This document shows positions 53,768-62,726 of a stretch of 64,000 nt of DNA, in pieces (within the stretch, counting starts at the first letter, position 1; every line of letters starts with the position of its first letter). This DNA is from Planctomycetaceae bacterium (GTDB taxonomy: Bacteria; Planctomycetota; Planctomycetia; Pirellulales; Thermoguttaceae): NCBI GenBank assembly GCA_012719125.1, contig JAAYAY010000124.1, positions 51,417 through 115,416 of the forward strand, read 5' to 3'. Under the pieces are notes generated by a model that was not told the origin of the DNA, ran no database searches, and worked only from the letters and a program-made list of their open reading frames with translations. Position numbers and translations under genes: made by a program.

Positions 53768-54775
53768 TCATGGCACGTCCGCGATTTCTCCGCCCGCCCG
53801 CGTGCTCAACGCGCGCAAGGTCACTAACGAAATCGTCTCCGACAGGAATTGGACCGAACCATCGCCCATGGCGAAGTTGGCTCCACCCGGATGGTTGCTC
53901 CCATAAGCGCAGACACACAGATCGATGTAGTATTCGAAATCCGAATCGCTATTGGCCGGCGGAGAGGCACCGGCTCGATGATTGAAATCGAACGGCAGCG
54001 TGTAGTTGACGGGCGCATAGCTGCTCAGGCTGACGTGAGCCACTCCCGAGGAACTTGTGGCCGCCCAGTTGCCGTAGTAACGGAAATCCCAGTCCCAACC
54101 TTGTTCGGCGAACGTGTTGTAGTTGGGATCCCGCCGATTGCGCTCGCCGAACAGCAGCGTGTTGCTGGCCCCGTCAGCGATGTCGGCCAGCCGCACCGGA
54201 CGCTGGTTCGGCTCCGGCAACGATCCCGGCCCGGCCATGAAGAACACGCCGTCCGTTGTTAGAAATCCCGACGCGGGGTGATAGGATCGGGTGCCCCCAT
54301 TCCCCGCGTAGCTGGTGACCTTGATGTAGCGATCCTGGGAAGAACCGGTCAGCCTCGTCGAGTAGTGCAAGGGATTTTCGCTTTCCGGCTCGGAGGGGCA
54401 AAGCAGGTTCGGCCCCTGCGCGGCACGCGAATTCAAGCCGCCGCCGAAATTCGCGTCGGGATTGGAGAAGTCCCATTGATCGTACAGGCTTCCCTGTTCG
54501 AGATACGGCAGGAGGAACACAAACAGGCTTGCCCCGCGATAGAGCCTCTTGGCGGAATTGTACTGTGAGAGGAGCATGGCGGCTGGAAAGGTCTTCACGG
54601 TGTCGTGGTAACCGTGGGCGGCCAGGGCAAGTTGCTTGAGGTTGTTGGTGCATTGCATCCGCCGCGCCGCTTCCCTGGCCGCCTGGACGGCTGGCAGAAG
54701 CAACGCCACGAGAATGCCGATGATCGCAATCACCACCAGCAATTCGACAAGCGTGAATCCACGGCTCCGGTTCAT
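53768..54775 (-). CDS. DUF1559 pseudopilin-like protein 2
   Basis: A 335-residue protein starting at 54775 (NRSRGFTLVELLVVIAIIG). It has the prepilin FTLVE site, the QAAREAARRMQCTNNLKQL helix and the H-x9-DG tail (NHPGGANFAMGDGSVQF). It is a diverged paralogue of the first DUF1559 protein: the N-terminal helices are almost the same, but the body differs. It has its own promoter and an independent spacer, so it is probably transcribed separately. Confidence 0.92.
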   Translation of the reverse strand: MNRSRGFTLVELLVVIAIIGILVALLLPAVQAAREAARRMQCTNNLKQLALAAHGYHDTVKTFPAAMLLSQYNSAKRLYRGASLFVFLLPYLEQGSLYDQWDFSNPDANFGGGLNSRAAQGPNLLCPSEPESENPLHYSTRLTGSSQDRYIKVTSYAGNGGTRSYHPASGFLTTDGVFFMAGPGSLPEPNQRPVRLADIADGASNTLLFGERNRRDPNYNTFAEQGWDWDFRYYGNWAATSSSGVAHVSLSSYAPVNYTLPFDFNHRAGASPPANSDSDFEYYIDLCVCAYGSNHPGGANFAMGDGSVQFLSETISLVTLRALSTRAGGEIADVP

Positions 54776-54840
54776 CGTCTGTCGTCTCTTGAAGATGAGT
54801 TGCACATATACAGGACTTGCTCCACTAGTGACCAGGAGCG

Positions 54841-54869
54841 AGTATCATGTGGATTAATTGCTTTGTCAA
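54841..54869 (-). promoter_or_regulatory. Sigma70-like promoter of the second DUF1559 gene
   Basis: On the minus strand TTGACA (54869-54864), 17 bases, GATACT (54846-54841), about 65 bases before the start codon. A consensus -35 box, ideal spacing and a near-consensus -10 box. Confidence 0.6.
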
Positions 54870-55024
54870 GAACCGGACGCGGTCCGGACCAGAATCCGGC
54901 TTGCATGGAACCACGATAGAATCAAACACGGTGGCGAAACTTGAGCTCAGGAACGGGGTTCATTGTGGCGGTTCGAAGTCGGGCTGAGGGGAGTCACTGT
55001 ACCCCTGCAATCGGAGTGATCAGC

Positions 55025-55942
55025 ATGAGACGGATTGTCGTTACTGTTTTGGCAGGAATCATTTGCGCCGTTCTCAACTCTCCTTCCCAAGCACAACGTT
55101 TCGGCGGACCGCCAGACCGGGGCGGCCAGCGGCCCAGCCCCCTGATTCAACTGTTCGACTCGGATCGCGACGGCATCCTCTCCAGCGAGGAGATCGCCGG
55201 GGCCTCGCGGAAACTGGCCGAGTTTGACAAGGGCGGCGACGGCAAATTGACCGGCGACGAGCTACGCGACGCCCTGCCGTTCGAACGGGGGCCGGGAATG
55301 GGCGGCCCCGGCGGCCCTCCCGGCAACGTGCGTGGTCCAAGGCGCGGCGGCTCCGAACCGTTACCCCAGACAGAGCCCCAGGCCAAGGATGACCAGGAGA
55401 AACGGATCCTCGCAGCCTTGGAGACCATGCGGGAGGGGCCGAGATTCGCCAACGTCGCCCCCGACGACGGCCGCCTGCTCCGCATGCTGGCCGAAGCCGT
55501 CGACGCCAAACGCGTCGTGGAAATCGGTACGTCCACCGGAGAGTCGGCGGTCTGGTTCGCTCTGGCGCTGCGGAAGACCGGCGGCCACCTCTACACCCAC
55601 GAAATCGACGAATCCCGCGCCAAGATCGCTCAGGAGAATTTCAAGAAGGCCGGCGTCGACGCTCTTGTCACCGTGATCCTGGGAGATGCCCACGAGACCG
55701 CCAAACAACACAAAGATCCCATCGACATCCTCTTCCTCGATGCCGACAAGGAAGGCTATATCGACTACCTGGAGAGGCTGCTCCCGCTCCTTCGGCCCGG
55801 CGGGCTGGTCATCGCTCACAACATGAACGCGCGGCAAGCCGATCCGAACTTCGTGAAAGCGATCACCGAGGATCCGAACCTGGATACGCTCATTCTGCTG
55901 AAAGAGGGAACGGGCGTCAGCGTGACTCTCAAGAAACGCTGA
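55025..55942 (+). CDS. Exported EF-hand / O-methyltransferase fusion
   Basis: A 305-residue protein. It starts at 55025 with a signal peptide (RIVVTVLAGIICAVLNSPSQAQ). Two EF-hand loops follow, DSDRDGILSSEE and DKGGDGKLTGDE (about 44-85), then a Gly/Pro-rich linker and a class I SAM-dependent O-methyltransferase of the caffeoyl-CoA/catechol type: RVVEIGTSTGESAVWFA (SAM motif I), HEIDESRAKIAQENF and ILFLDADKEGYIDYL. Export of a SAM enzyme is odd, and the calcium-binding prefix supports a life outside the cytosol. It is close to the exported tetrapyrrole methylase. Confidence 0.85.
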   Translation: MRRIVVTVLAGIICAVLNSPSQAQRFGGPPDRGGQRPSPLIQLFDSDRDGILSSEEIAGASRKLAEFDKGGDGKLTGDELRDALPFERGPGMGGPGGPPGNVRGPRRGGSEPLPQTEPQAKDDQEKRILAALETMREGPRFANVAPDDGRLLRMLAEAVDAKRVVEIGTSTGESAVWFALALRKTGGHLYTHEIDESRAKIAQENFKKAGVDALVTVILGDAHETAKQHKDPIDILFLDADKEGYIDYLERLLPLLRPGGLVIAHNMNARQADPNFVKAITEDPNLDTLILLKEGTGVSVTLKKR

Positions 55943-55975
55943 ACGATCGGCAGGCGACCAGTGTGAGGGGGCTCG

Positions 55976-56203
55976 TTACGCGGCCGAGTCGCGGAGGCGG
56001 GACAGGGCCCGCTGGGCTTCCTGGCGGACGCTGTCGTCGGCGTCGTGGGTGAGGCGGGCGAGTTCGGCGGCGGCGCAGGAGGCGCGCCGGCCGTGGAGCC
56101 GCAAGGCGCCTACAGCATTTCGGCGTACCGTGGGATCGGCGTCATGCAGACGATGAAGCAACTTGGTGATCAGTGGATCGACAGATTCGGGCATTTCAGA
56201 CAC
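55976..56203 (-). CDS. Small HEAT-repeat protein
   Basis: A 75-residue protein made of about two HEAT-like helical hairpins: LLHRLHDADPTVRRNAVGALRL and LARLTHDADDSVRQEAQRALSRL, each with the D-x-VRxxA turn. No signal or membrane segment. Such short repeat proteins bind partners. It ends 33 bases from the O-methyltransferase gene on the opposite strand. Function unknown. Confidence 0.65.
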   Translation of the reverse strand: MSEMPESVDPLITKLLHRLHDADPTVRRNAVGALRLHGRRASCAAAELARLTHDADDSVRQEAQRALSRLRDSAA

Positions 56204-56376
56204 CCCTTGGGGGCGGCAGAGTATAGAGGACCATCATCCATGGTTATCGGCACGTATCGCCACGTCACTTCAGCCGTCTCGGCGAGGCAATCGTGCCCAA
56301 GGCAAATCCGGCGGACGAACGAAACCTGCCGGTTAGGCGCTCTTGGATCGGAAAAAGGTGTGTTTCGTCCGCATGC

Positions 56377-56853
56377 CTATTGTTCGATTTCAAACACCGC
56401 CTCGATTTCGACCGGCACACCTAACGGGAGCGATCCGGCCCCCATGGCGCTGCGGGCGCCGATCCCATGCTCGGGCCCGAAAACGTCGGCAAAAAGCTGG
56501 CTGGCACCGTTGGTGACGGCCGGCTGCTGATCGAAATCGGCCGTGCTGTTGACCATTCCGAAAAGCCTCACGACGCGGCGGATGCGGTCGAGGGAGCCGA
56601 GTGCGGCCTTCATGGTCGCCAGAATCCCCAAGGCCGTCAGTTCGGCTGCCTGGTAGCCGGCTTCGACGTCGCAGTCCTTCCCAAGTTTTCCTTTGAGGAT
56701 CTGGCCATCGGGGGTCACCGGCAAATGGCCCGAGGTGTAGGCCAGGTGGCCGTCGAAAATCACGGTCTTGTAGAGCCCCTTGGCCGCGGCGGCCGCCGGC
56801 AGGTTGATTCCCATTTCGGCCAGCTTGGCCGACAGGCGGGCTTCTGCACTCAT
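56377..56853 (-). CDS. RidA/YjgF family enamine deaminase
   Basis: A 158-residue RidA-family protein. The ATG at 56853 follows AAGGTG and lies just after the hisG stop; a GTG at 56862 is less likely. Late motif GARSAMGAGSLPLGVPVEIEA holds the conserved Arg of the active site (as Arg105 of RidA) and VEIEA. RidA enzymes hydrolyse reactive enamines/imines made by PLP enzymes. This longer sub-family (about 155 residues, GLYKTVIFDGHLAYTSGHLP) is often found with amino-acid genes. It is translationally close to hisG (11-base gap) in the hisI-hisG-ridA run. Confidence 0.9.
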   Translation of the reverse strand: MSAEARLSAKLAEMGINLPAAAAAKGLYKTVIFDGHLAYTSGHLPVTPDGQILKGKLGKDCDVEAGYQAAELTALGILATMKAALGSLDRIRRVVRLFGMVNSTADFDQQPAVTNGASQLFADVFGPEHGIGARSAMGAGSLPLGVPVEIEAVFEIEQ

Positions 56854-56863
56854 CGGATTCACC

Positions 56864-57814
56864 TTAGTCGATAATCTTCGTCAGCGGATACTCGACAATA
56901 CCTCGGGCGCCCGCCGCTTTCAATCGCGGGATGATGTGACGGACGATCGATTCGTCGATAATCGTGTTCACCGCGACCCACCCTTCTTCAGACAGGTCGG
57001 AGATCGTGGGCTTTTGCAGGGCCGGAAGCAGGGCGAGAACCTTACTGACGCTGCCGTCGGGCACGTTCATCATCAAGCCGACTTTGCCCTCGGCCGCCAT
57101 CGCCCCGTTCAGCATCAGGGCGATATCGTCGATCTTCTGCTTCTTCCAGGGATCGGCGTAGGCGTCATTGTTGGCAATGAATCGCGTCGTGCTTTGAATC
57201 ACCTCATCGACGATCCGCAGGTTGTTCGCTCGCAGAGAGCTTCCCGTCTCCGTAACCTCGACGATCGCGTCGGCCAGTTTGGGAGGTTTTACCTCGGTCG
57301 CTCCCCAACTGAACTCCACCCGCGCGGTCACGCCGTGTTTCTCGAGATAGCGTTTCGTCAAGCCGACGGCCTCGGTGGCGATCCGCGCGCCTTCCAGATC
57401 CTTGACCGTCTGAACCGGCGAATCTTCCGGAACGCAGAGCACCCAGCGGACCGGACGCCGGCTGACCTTCGAGAAGACCAGTTCGGCCACTTCATGAACC
57501 TGGGCGCCAGTCTCTTGAATCCAGTCGTAGCCCGTCAAGCCGGCGTCGAGAACTCCGTCTTCCACGTACCGAGCCATTTCCTGGGCGCGGATCAGCAGGC
57601 ATTCGATTTCGTCGTCGTCGATGCTCGGATAGTAGCTCCGCGAGCTGAATGTGATCTTGAACCCGGCGCGGCGAAATAGCTCGGCCGTTGCGTCCTGAAG
57701 GCTGCCTGCCGGAATCCCAAGTTTCAGAGTCTTGGTTTGGGACTTGTGCGCATGGTGCTCGCATCTTTGTGAAGGTTGGGTCGCGGGCTTGCCCCGCTTT
57801 GGAATGTCTGCCAT
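56864..57814 (-). CDS. hisG: ATP phosphoribosyltransferase (long form)
   Basis: A 316-residue first enzyme of histidine synthesis. From [20 protein letters not shown] the sequence is a normal long-form HisG with PRPP-binding ([19 protein letters not shown]) and a C-terminal ACT-like regulatory domain ([19 protein letters not shown]). The N-terminus is odd: after MADIPK come about 24 residues ([20 protein letters not shown] and on) encoded by the interspersed repeat, ahead of the usual start of the family. No other start codon lies between, so the insert is probably part of the protein. No clear ribosome site precedes 57814. It follows hisI by 51 bases. Confidence 0.9.
   Translation of the reverse strand: MADIPKRGKPATQPSQRCEHHAHKSQTKTLKLGIPAGSLQDATAELFRRAGFKITFSSRSYYPSIDDDEIECLLIRAQEMARYVEDGVLDAGLTGYDWIQETGAQVHEVAELVFSKVSRRPVRWVLCVPEDSPVQTVKDLEGARIATEAVGLTKRYLEKHGVTARVEFSWGATEVKPPKLADAIVEVTETGSSLRANNLRIVDEVIQSTTRFIANNDAYADPWKKQKIDDIALMLNGAMAAEGKVGLMMNVPDGSVSKVLALLPALQKPTISDLSEEGWVAVNTIIDESIVRHIIPRLKAAGARGIVEYPLTKIID
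57727..57802 (-). repeat. ~75 bp interspersed repeat, copy C (inside hisG)
   Basis: Reverse-strand copy of the element at 6174 and 31192. Reading the minus strand: AAGCGGGGCAAGCCCGCGAC, CCAACCTTCA, ATGCGAGCACCATGCGCACA and AACCAAGACTCT. It is in frame with hisG and adds about 24 residues at the N-terminus. Confidence 0.8.
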
Positions 57815-57865
57815 GGAATGTGTTACCCGCTCGTAGGTCAGAGATCGTCTGACAAAGGATCGTAT

Positions 57866-58267
57866 CTACTTCTTATACACTTCGGCCGGATCGAAAACCC
57901 GCTCGCCTTCGACTTGGAGGCCCTCAGGGGTGACTTTGCGGAAGAAGCAGCTCTTGTAACCTACGTGGCACGCCGCCCCGCCGATCTGTTCGACCTTCAA
58001 GAGGACCGTGTCGCGATCGCAGTCGAGATAGACGGCATGGACCTTCTGGACATTGCCGCTCTCCTCGCCTTTTCGCCAGAGTTTATTCCTGCTACGGCTG
58101 AAATAAACCGCCCGGCCGGTTTCCAGAGTCTCGGCGTAACTCTCGGGGTTCATGTAGGCCATCATCAAGACTTCCCCAGTTACCACGTCCTGGGCGATGG
58201 CCGGCAGAAGTCCGTCGCATTTGGCGAAATCCGGCCCTTGTCCTGAGTCGTCGCACTTTTCCGGCAT
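57866..58267 (-). CDS. hisI: Phosphoribosyl-AMP cyclohydrolase
   Basis: A 133-residue enzyme of histidine synthesis that opens the purine ring of phosphoribosyl-[38 protein letters not shown] and [31 protein letters not shown] match the family, with Asp-rich metal site and zinc cysteines (DCDRD, ACH, SC). The phosphoribosyl-ATP pyrophosphatase (HisE) domain is absent and must be encoded elsewhere. A ribosome site, AGGGAAGA, precedes the ATG. First gene of hisI-hisG-ridA. Confidence 0.95.
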   Translation of the reverse strand: MPEKCDDSGQGPDFAKCDGLLPAIAQDVVTGEVLMMAYMNPESYAETLETGRAVYFSRSRNKLWRKGEESGNVQKVHAVYLDCDRDTVLLKVEQIGGAACHVGYKSCFFRKVTPEGLQVEGERVFDPAEVYKK

Positions 58268-58680
58268 GGTTCTTCCCTACTCTGGAGGTTGGCGAGGTGG
58301 ATGTGTCCTACTCTTGCGACGGACACGCCTCCCTGCCCGCAAGTTCTGCTTCTCCTGAAACTAATCAGAATAATCGGATACTGTCCAACCTGCCAGGGCC
58401 CGTTCTCAAGAGGGGTGTGGGTTTTCCTCAAACAGCGGGAATTGCGGCGTGCGTCGGACAGTCCATCGACGGAGCGGCAAGATCCCGGTCGGTTTTCCGG
58501 AATGAAGCGAAGAAGGGCGGAGATTCGAGGACGCCGCGAGTCTGTCCATTCGACATGACCGGCGTGTTCCGGAAGAGTCGCCCAAAGGGGTCGACTGGGG
58601 GAGAACTTCAGCAAAGGCGTGATTCCAGCCGACTTAAAAGACCGATGCTGTTCTCCACCCTTCGCCCATAAGGAAACTCT

Positions 58681-59325
58681 GTGGAACGCTCGCTTACCGT
58701 CTTGCTTCCGGTAGAGAACTCCCAGGCAACGCTGGCCAAGAACGTTCGCCGGCTGTTGGAAGTCCTGCCCGACCTGACCGACTCGTTCGAAGTCGTGGTG
58801 ATCGACGACGGGTCCACCGACGCCACCCTCGAAGTGGCCGACGAGTTGTCGACCCAGTATCCGCAGATTCGCGTCGTTCGGAGTGCGACTCCTCGCGGGC
58901 GGACGAGGGCTATCCAGTTGGGCGTGCGCGAGAGCCGAGGCGAATTCCTGCTCCTCATTGACGAGGATGCGAACCTGCCGATCGATGAGATCGGCCGTCT
59001 CTGGGCAGCGGCGGAGCAGCACGACGTGGTGTTGGGGCGTCTGCCTTCTGCGGCCGCCTATGACCCCAATCGCTTCCGCCGGCTCGACGGCCCCAGCCAC
59101 GGCGGTTACCAGATTCTACGGCGGCGAGCCGTGGGAGCGATCTGGGATTCTCTCGGGCACCAACTCACCTTGAGGGCCGAACTTGCACGAACGGGCGGCA
59201 AGTGGTTCGAGATCGAGATCGGTTCCCACCGGGCCGGATCGTGCAACCGTGGTCCGTCGCCGGCAAGCCGGCCCCAGCGGCCCAACTACCTTCAAGCGAT
59301 CCGGGATTTCACGTTCGGCGAGTAG
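58681..59325 (+). CDS. Family 2 glycosyltransferase (short)
   Basis: A 214-residue GT-A glycosyltransferase. It starts with GTG at 58681 after AAGGAAA. Motifs: LTVLLPVENSQATLAKNVRRL, VVIDDGSTDATLEVADEL (nucleotide-binding Asp), and LLLIDEDANLPIDEIGRL in place of the usual DADxxxxP. After about residue 145 it becomes short and less typical, without the QxxRW acceptor motif, and ends with a basic tail. It may transfer sugar onto a lipid or protein, or be partly degenerate. No membrane helix. Neighbours give no clue. Confidence 0.75.
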   Translation: MERSLTVLLPVENSQATLAKNVRRLLEVLPDLTDSFEVVVIDDGSTDATLEVADELSTQYPQIRVVRSATPRGRTRAIQLGVRESRGEFLLLIDEDANLPIDEIGRLWAAAEQHDVVLGRLPSAAAYDPNRFRRLDGPSHGGYQILRRRAVGAIWDSLGHQLTLRAELARTGGKWFEIEIGSHRAGSCNRGPSPASRPQRPNYLQAIRDFTFGE

Positions 59326-59940
59326 GCGGAGCGATCGGGTTGAAGGCCGTTTTCGCCGAATTCCTGCCCCGCCGTTCCCCGTCTGTTCTTCTTTCCCGAA
59401 GAACCTAACTGATAGACTCTTCGCGTCCGGTTGCACCAGCTCGCCCCCCCTCTGGTGAGTGAGTTGATTTCTTGACTGAGCCACTTGTGTGCAATCGGGC
59501 TTTTGGGTATCATTCTGTTGGAACGATTGTGGCCTGCCATTCGGCTCATACTTCTCTTCAAGGCCGGCAATTATTCAACGCGTCAGTTACGGAAGAGAAA
59601 CAACCGGCTGACACGTTTGTTTCGCCGCGGGAAACGAGTCCCGTCGCGGAGCACCGGAACAGATCACAATTCGCACGTCACGGCTCGTGAGTTTCTGTAG
59701 GCAGGAAACTCGCAGCACAACAACGGATGAGGCATTTCCCCGTTTTCTGAGGCCTTGCGCTTCGACAGGGGGAAGTCGTCCGTCGTCGCCTGAGTCGGGG
59801 GTAGGTGACGGAGTGTGTTCGTTGGTCGCAGTGCAAGCATCCGTGCTGGGTCTGCGGCCAGCGACGGAACTGTGCGGGAACAGCCGGAAATCGCGGGCTT
59901 TCGCGGTTGCCGGCGCACTGTGAACTGAGGAGGCATGGGT
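59326..59940. other. Gene-poor stretch
   Basis: About 615 bases with no credible gene in either strand. It holds a hairpin GAGTTTC...GAAACTC at 59689-59711 (7-bp stem, 9-base loop). GAGGAGGC at 59927-59934 is the ribosome binding site of the next gene. Confidence 0.4.
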
Positions 59941-60471
59941 ATGAGTCTTGCAGAACTGAGCATCCATGGGGCGGATGCATTTCAAGCCCCCAGCGTGCGC
60001 GTGCGCAAAGCTGATCGTCCACTGCATCGCCTGGCGGAGGTCCGCCGCATCCAAGGAATCTCGCGGAGGACTGTGGCAAGGCGACTCCATCTCGACATGG
60101 CCAGCGTGAAGCACATGGAGCAGGAAGACACGGACTTGTCGCTCAGTGCGCTTTACGAATGGCAACAGGTGCTGGACGTGCCTGTCAATGAGTTGCTGGT
60201 TGAGGCGGAGGAACCGCTATCGACGCCGGTCATGAAACGGGCTCAGTTGCTCAAACTGATGAAGACCGCCATGGCCATTAAGGATCGCTCCGGCCAGGCG
60301 CCGATTCAACGAATGGCCGAGGTCCTTGTCAACCAACTCGTGGAAATCATGCCCGAATTGGCCGAGGTAACGCCCTGGCATGCGGTCGGCAAGCGGCGCA
60401 GCCAGGCGGAACTGGGCCAAGCGGCGCTGAGAACGATTTCGGCGGACATTTTCCACGATTATGGCGAATGA
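59941..60471 (+). CDS. XRE-family transcriptional regulator
   Basis: A 176-residue protein. Two ATGs compete: the one at 59935 lies only a base or two after AGGAGG, while 59941 has the ideal 7-base spacing and was chosen. A helix-turn-helix of the XRE/Cro type is at about 30-85 (LAEVRRIQGISRRTVARRL, ASVKHMEQEDTDLSLSAL, VLDVPVNELL). The C-terminal half (RMAEVLVNQLVEIMPEL) is helical with no known ligand domain. It ends seven bases from the opposite-strand receiver gene. Regulated genes are unknown. Confidence 0.8.
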   Translation: MSLAELSIHGADAFQAPSVRVRKADRPLHRLAEVRRIQGISRRTVARRLHLDMASVKHMEQEDTDLSLSALYEWQQVLDVPVNELLVEAEEPLSTPVMKRAQLLKLMKTAMAIKDRSGQAPIQRMAEVLVNQLVEIMPELAEVTPWHAVGKRRSQAELGQAALRTISADIFHDYGE

Positions 60472-60478
60472 CTCGACG

Positions 60479-60934
60479 TCAGCGGGCGTCCGCCGGCGAG
60501 TCCATCCCGACGGTTGCCAATCGGACTGCCTCGAGGAAGTCGTCGAGGGAAAACGGCTTGGTCAAGAATTGCGCGAACGGCACTTCGCGCATCTGGCTTT
60601 CCAGACGCGACGTTCTGTAACCGGTGATGAAGATCGTTTTCAACGCCGGATTCGTCGAGCGGAGACGGTGAGCCACCTCGACACCGTCCATCTCGTCGCG
60701 CAGCATCCAGTCGACGACGAGAATGTCCGGTACGAATTCGTGAGCCACCGTCATAGCCGCTTTGGCGCTTGCGGCGGTACGGACGTCGTAACGTTCGTGC
60801 GAGAGAATGTGCCCCAGCGAATCGCGGTAACTCGGTTCATCGTCAACCAGAAGAATCTTGCGGCCAAGGAACTGGGTTGACGAATCGATCGACGAAGCCT
60901 CCCCCTGCTGCGGGTCGGACAGGCTCTCACTCAT
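60479..60934 (-). CDS. Single-domain response regulator (receiver only)
   Basis: A 151-residue CheY-like protein. KILLVDDEPSYRDSLGHIL carries the acidic pair, VVDWMLRDEMDG the phospho-acceptor Asp, FITGYR the Thr and FLTKPFSLDDFLEA the conserved Lys-Pro, so all signature residues are intact. The N-terminal 25 residues are polar and probably disordered. No output domain; it likely relays phosphate or binds a partner. No kinase gene is adjacent. It converges on the XRE regulator gene. Confidence 0.88.
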   Translation of the reverse strand: MSESLSDPQQGEASSIDSSTQFLGRKILLVDDEPSYRDSLGHILSHERYDVRTAASAKAAMTVAHEFVPDILVVDWMLRDEMDGVEVAHRLRSTNPALKTIFITGYRTSRLESQMREVPFAQFLTKPFSLDDFLEAVRLATVGMDSPADAR

Positions 60935-61478
60935 TTTTCACCCTCCCCAACTAATGGGTGACGACCGCTGTTCCCCGACCCCCCAACGCATCACCACTAC
61001 GGTGAAATGTACAAAGCTTGGCGCTTTCGGACAAGCTCCCGATTCTGCCAGAAACCGAATGGCAATTCCTGCCGGCGGGCATGAGCACCCTCGCCCCGGC
61101 CATTGACCGATCGGCGTTTTCTGTGACCATCGAGCATCGAACCTTTGGGAGGCAATTCTGCTCTATAGCAGATTAACGTGAGTAGCTGTCACGAAATCCG
61201 AGAAGGGAAGTCGCCGTGAATTCGCTATCGCGATTCGGGCACACAACCGAATCTCGCGTAAGGCATTCCGGACAAACGGTTTAGGAAACGAGTCGGCGGT
61301 GTCGACGGAACCTGATCGCTTGGCGCTGCCCGGTCGTTGCGATAGGCTGACGATCTTCCTTCCACCTTGACCGACCTTTCAGAAAGACGCGGATACTCCG
61401 CCAGAACGGGTGGTGCGTTTCTGCGATCAGCCAGGAAGTCGAGTTGCTTTCAGCGATTTCTGCATCCCAATTGAAGCC
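60935..61478. other. Upstream region of dapL
   Basis: About 540 bases without a gene. A perfect palindrome TCTGCT-CTAT-AGCAGA lies at 61157-61172 and could be an operator or a terminator. No strong promoter found. Confidence 0.4.
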
Positions 61479-62726
61479 ATGAGTGATCCCTACTTCCAGA
61501 AGATGTTTGCCGAGCGGATCGGCGGCGCGAACTACGGCAAGGGCACGGAGATCTACAAGTTCGAGAAGATCAAGCGAGCCAAGCGGCAGGCGTTGGCCGA
61601 CCATCCGGACCGCCCGTTGCTCGACTTCGGCATCGGCGAGAACGACGAGATGGCGCCCGAGAGCATTCGCCGAGTCATGGCCGCCGAGATTGGCAAGCCC
61701 GAGAACCGCGGTTACGCCGACAACGGGATTGCCGCGTTCAAGGAGGCGGCCGCCCGATTCATGAAGCGCCGGTTCGGCGTGGAGATCGATCCGACCTGCG
61801 AGGTCAACCACTGTATCGGGTCAAAGACGGCTTTGGCGATCTTGCCGGCAACCTTGATCAACCCGGGCGACGTCACGCTGATGACGGTGCCGGGTTATCC
61901 CGTCGCGGGAACCCATACTCGCTATTTTGGTGGGGAAGTCCATCGATTGCCGCTGGCGGCCGAAAACGGCTTTTATCCCGATCTGGACGGGATTCCCGCG
62001 GACATTCGCCGCCGAGCCAAATTGATGGTGCTCAATTACCCGAACAGTCCGACGGGTCGGACGGCCACACGCGAGTTCTTCGAGAAGGTGGTGGCCTTTG
62101 CCAAGGTCAATGAGATCGTGGTGGTGCAGGACGCCGCCCACGTCATGCTGAGCTTCGATCAGCGACCGTTCAGTTTTCTGGAAGTTCCCGGAGCCAAGGA
62201 GGTGGGCGTCGAGGTTCATTCGCTGTCGAAGGGCTGGAACATGATCGGTTGGCGGATGGGATTCGTTTGCGGGCACCCGCTGCTCGTCCGGGCCTTTGCC
62301 GACGTGAAGGACAACTGCGACTCGGGCCAGTTCATCGCCGTGCAGAAGGCCGCTGCGGCCGCACTGGACGACGACACGATCCCCGAGGCGACCCGGCAGA
62401 AATATCACCGGCGCCTGGTCAAGCTGGTGGAGACGCTGCGGAACTGCGGGTTCGAGTGCGAGATGCCCGGGGGATCGTATTTCCTCTATACGAAGAGTCC
62501 CGCGGGCCTGGCCGACGGGCGCACCTTTGCAAGCGCGGAGGAGGCCAGCCAGTATCTCATCACGCAGCACTCGATCTGCACGGTCCCCTGGGACGACGCC
62601 GGGGCCTATCTGCGATTCTCGGTGACCTACGTGGCCGAGGACGAGGCGGCCGAAGACGCGCTGATGGCGGAGACGAAGAAGCGGCTGAAGTCGATCGGGC
62701 CGGTATTCACAGCAACGACGTGCTGA
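61479..62726 (+). CDS. dapL: LL-diaminopimelate aminotransferase
   Basis: A 415-residue PLP aminotransferase (class I fold) that converts tetrahydrodipicolinate to LL-diaminopimelate in one step for lysine and, where present, peptidoglycan. LLDFGIGENDEMAPESIRRV, YADNGIAAFKEAAARFM, LNYPNSPTGR, VQDAAHVMLSF and SLSKGWNMIGWRMGF (PLP lysine) fit DapL. This route is typical of PVC-group bacteria and plants. The ATG at 61479 opens with MSDPYFQKMFAERIGG, the family start. Its end overlaps the cysK end by 20 bases. Confidence 0.93.
   Translation: MSDPYFQKMFAERIGGANYGKGTEIYKFEKIKRAKRQALADHPDRPLLDFGIGENDEMAPESIRRVMAAEIGKPENRGYADNGIAAFKEAAARFMKRRFGVEIDPTCEVNHCIGSKTALAILPATLINPGDVTLMTVPGYPVAGTHTRYFGGEVHRLPLAAENGFYPDLDGIPADIRRRAKLMVLNYPNSPTGRTATREFFEKVVAFAKVNEIVVVQDAAHVMLSFDQRPFSFLEVPGAKEVGVEVHSLSKGWNMIGWRMGFVCGHPLLVRAFADVKDNCDSGQFIAVQKAAAAALDDDTIPEATRQKYHRRLVKLVETLRNCGFECEMPGGSYFLYTKSPAGLADGRTFASAEEASQYLITQHSICTVPWDDAGAYLRFSVTYVAEDEAAEDALMAETKKRLKSIGPVFTATTC

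Noticed and set aside
59664..59963. Minus-strand frames of 99-190 codons before the XRE gene
   Set aside because: Scrambled composition, no ribosome site, and they overlap the clear AGGAGG site of the plus-strand gene.
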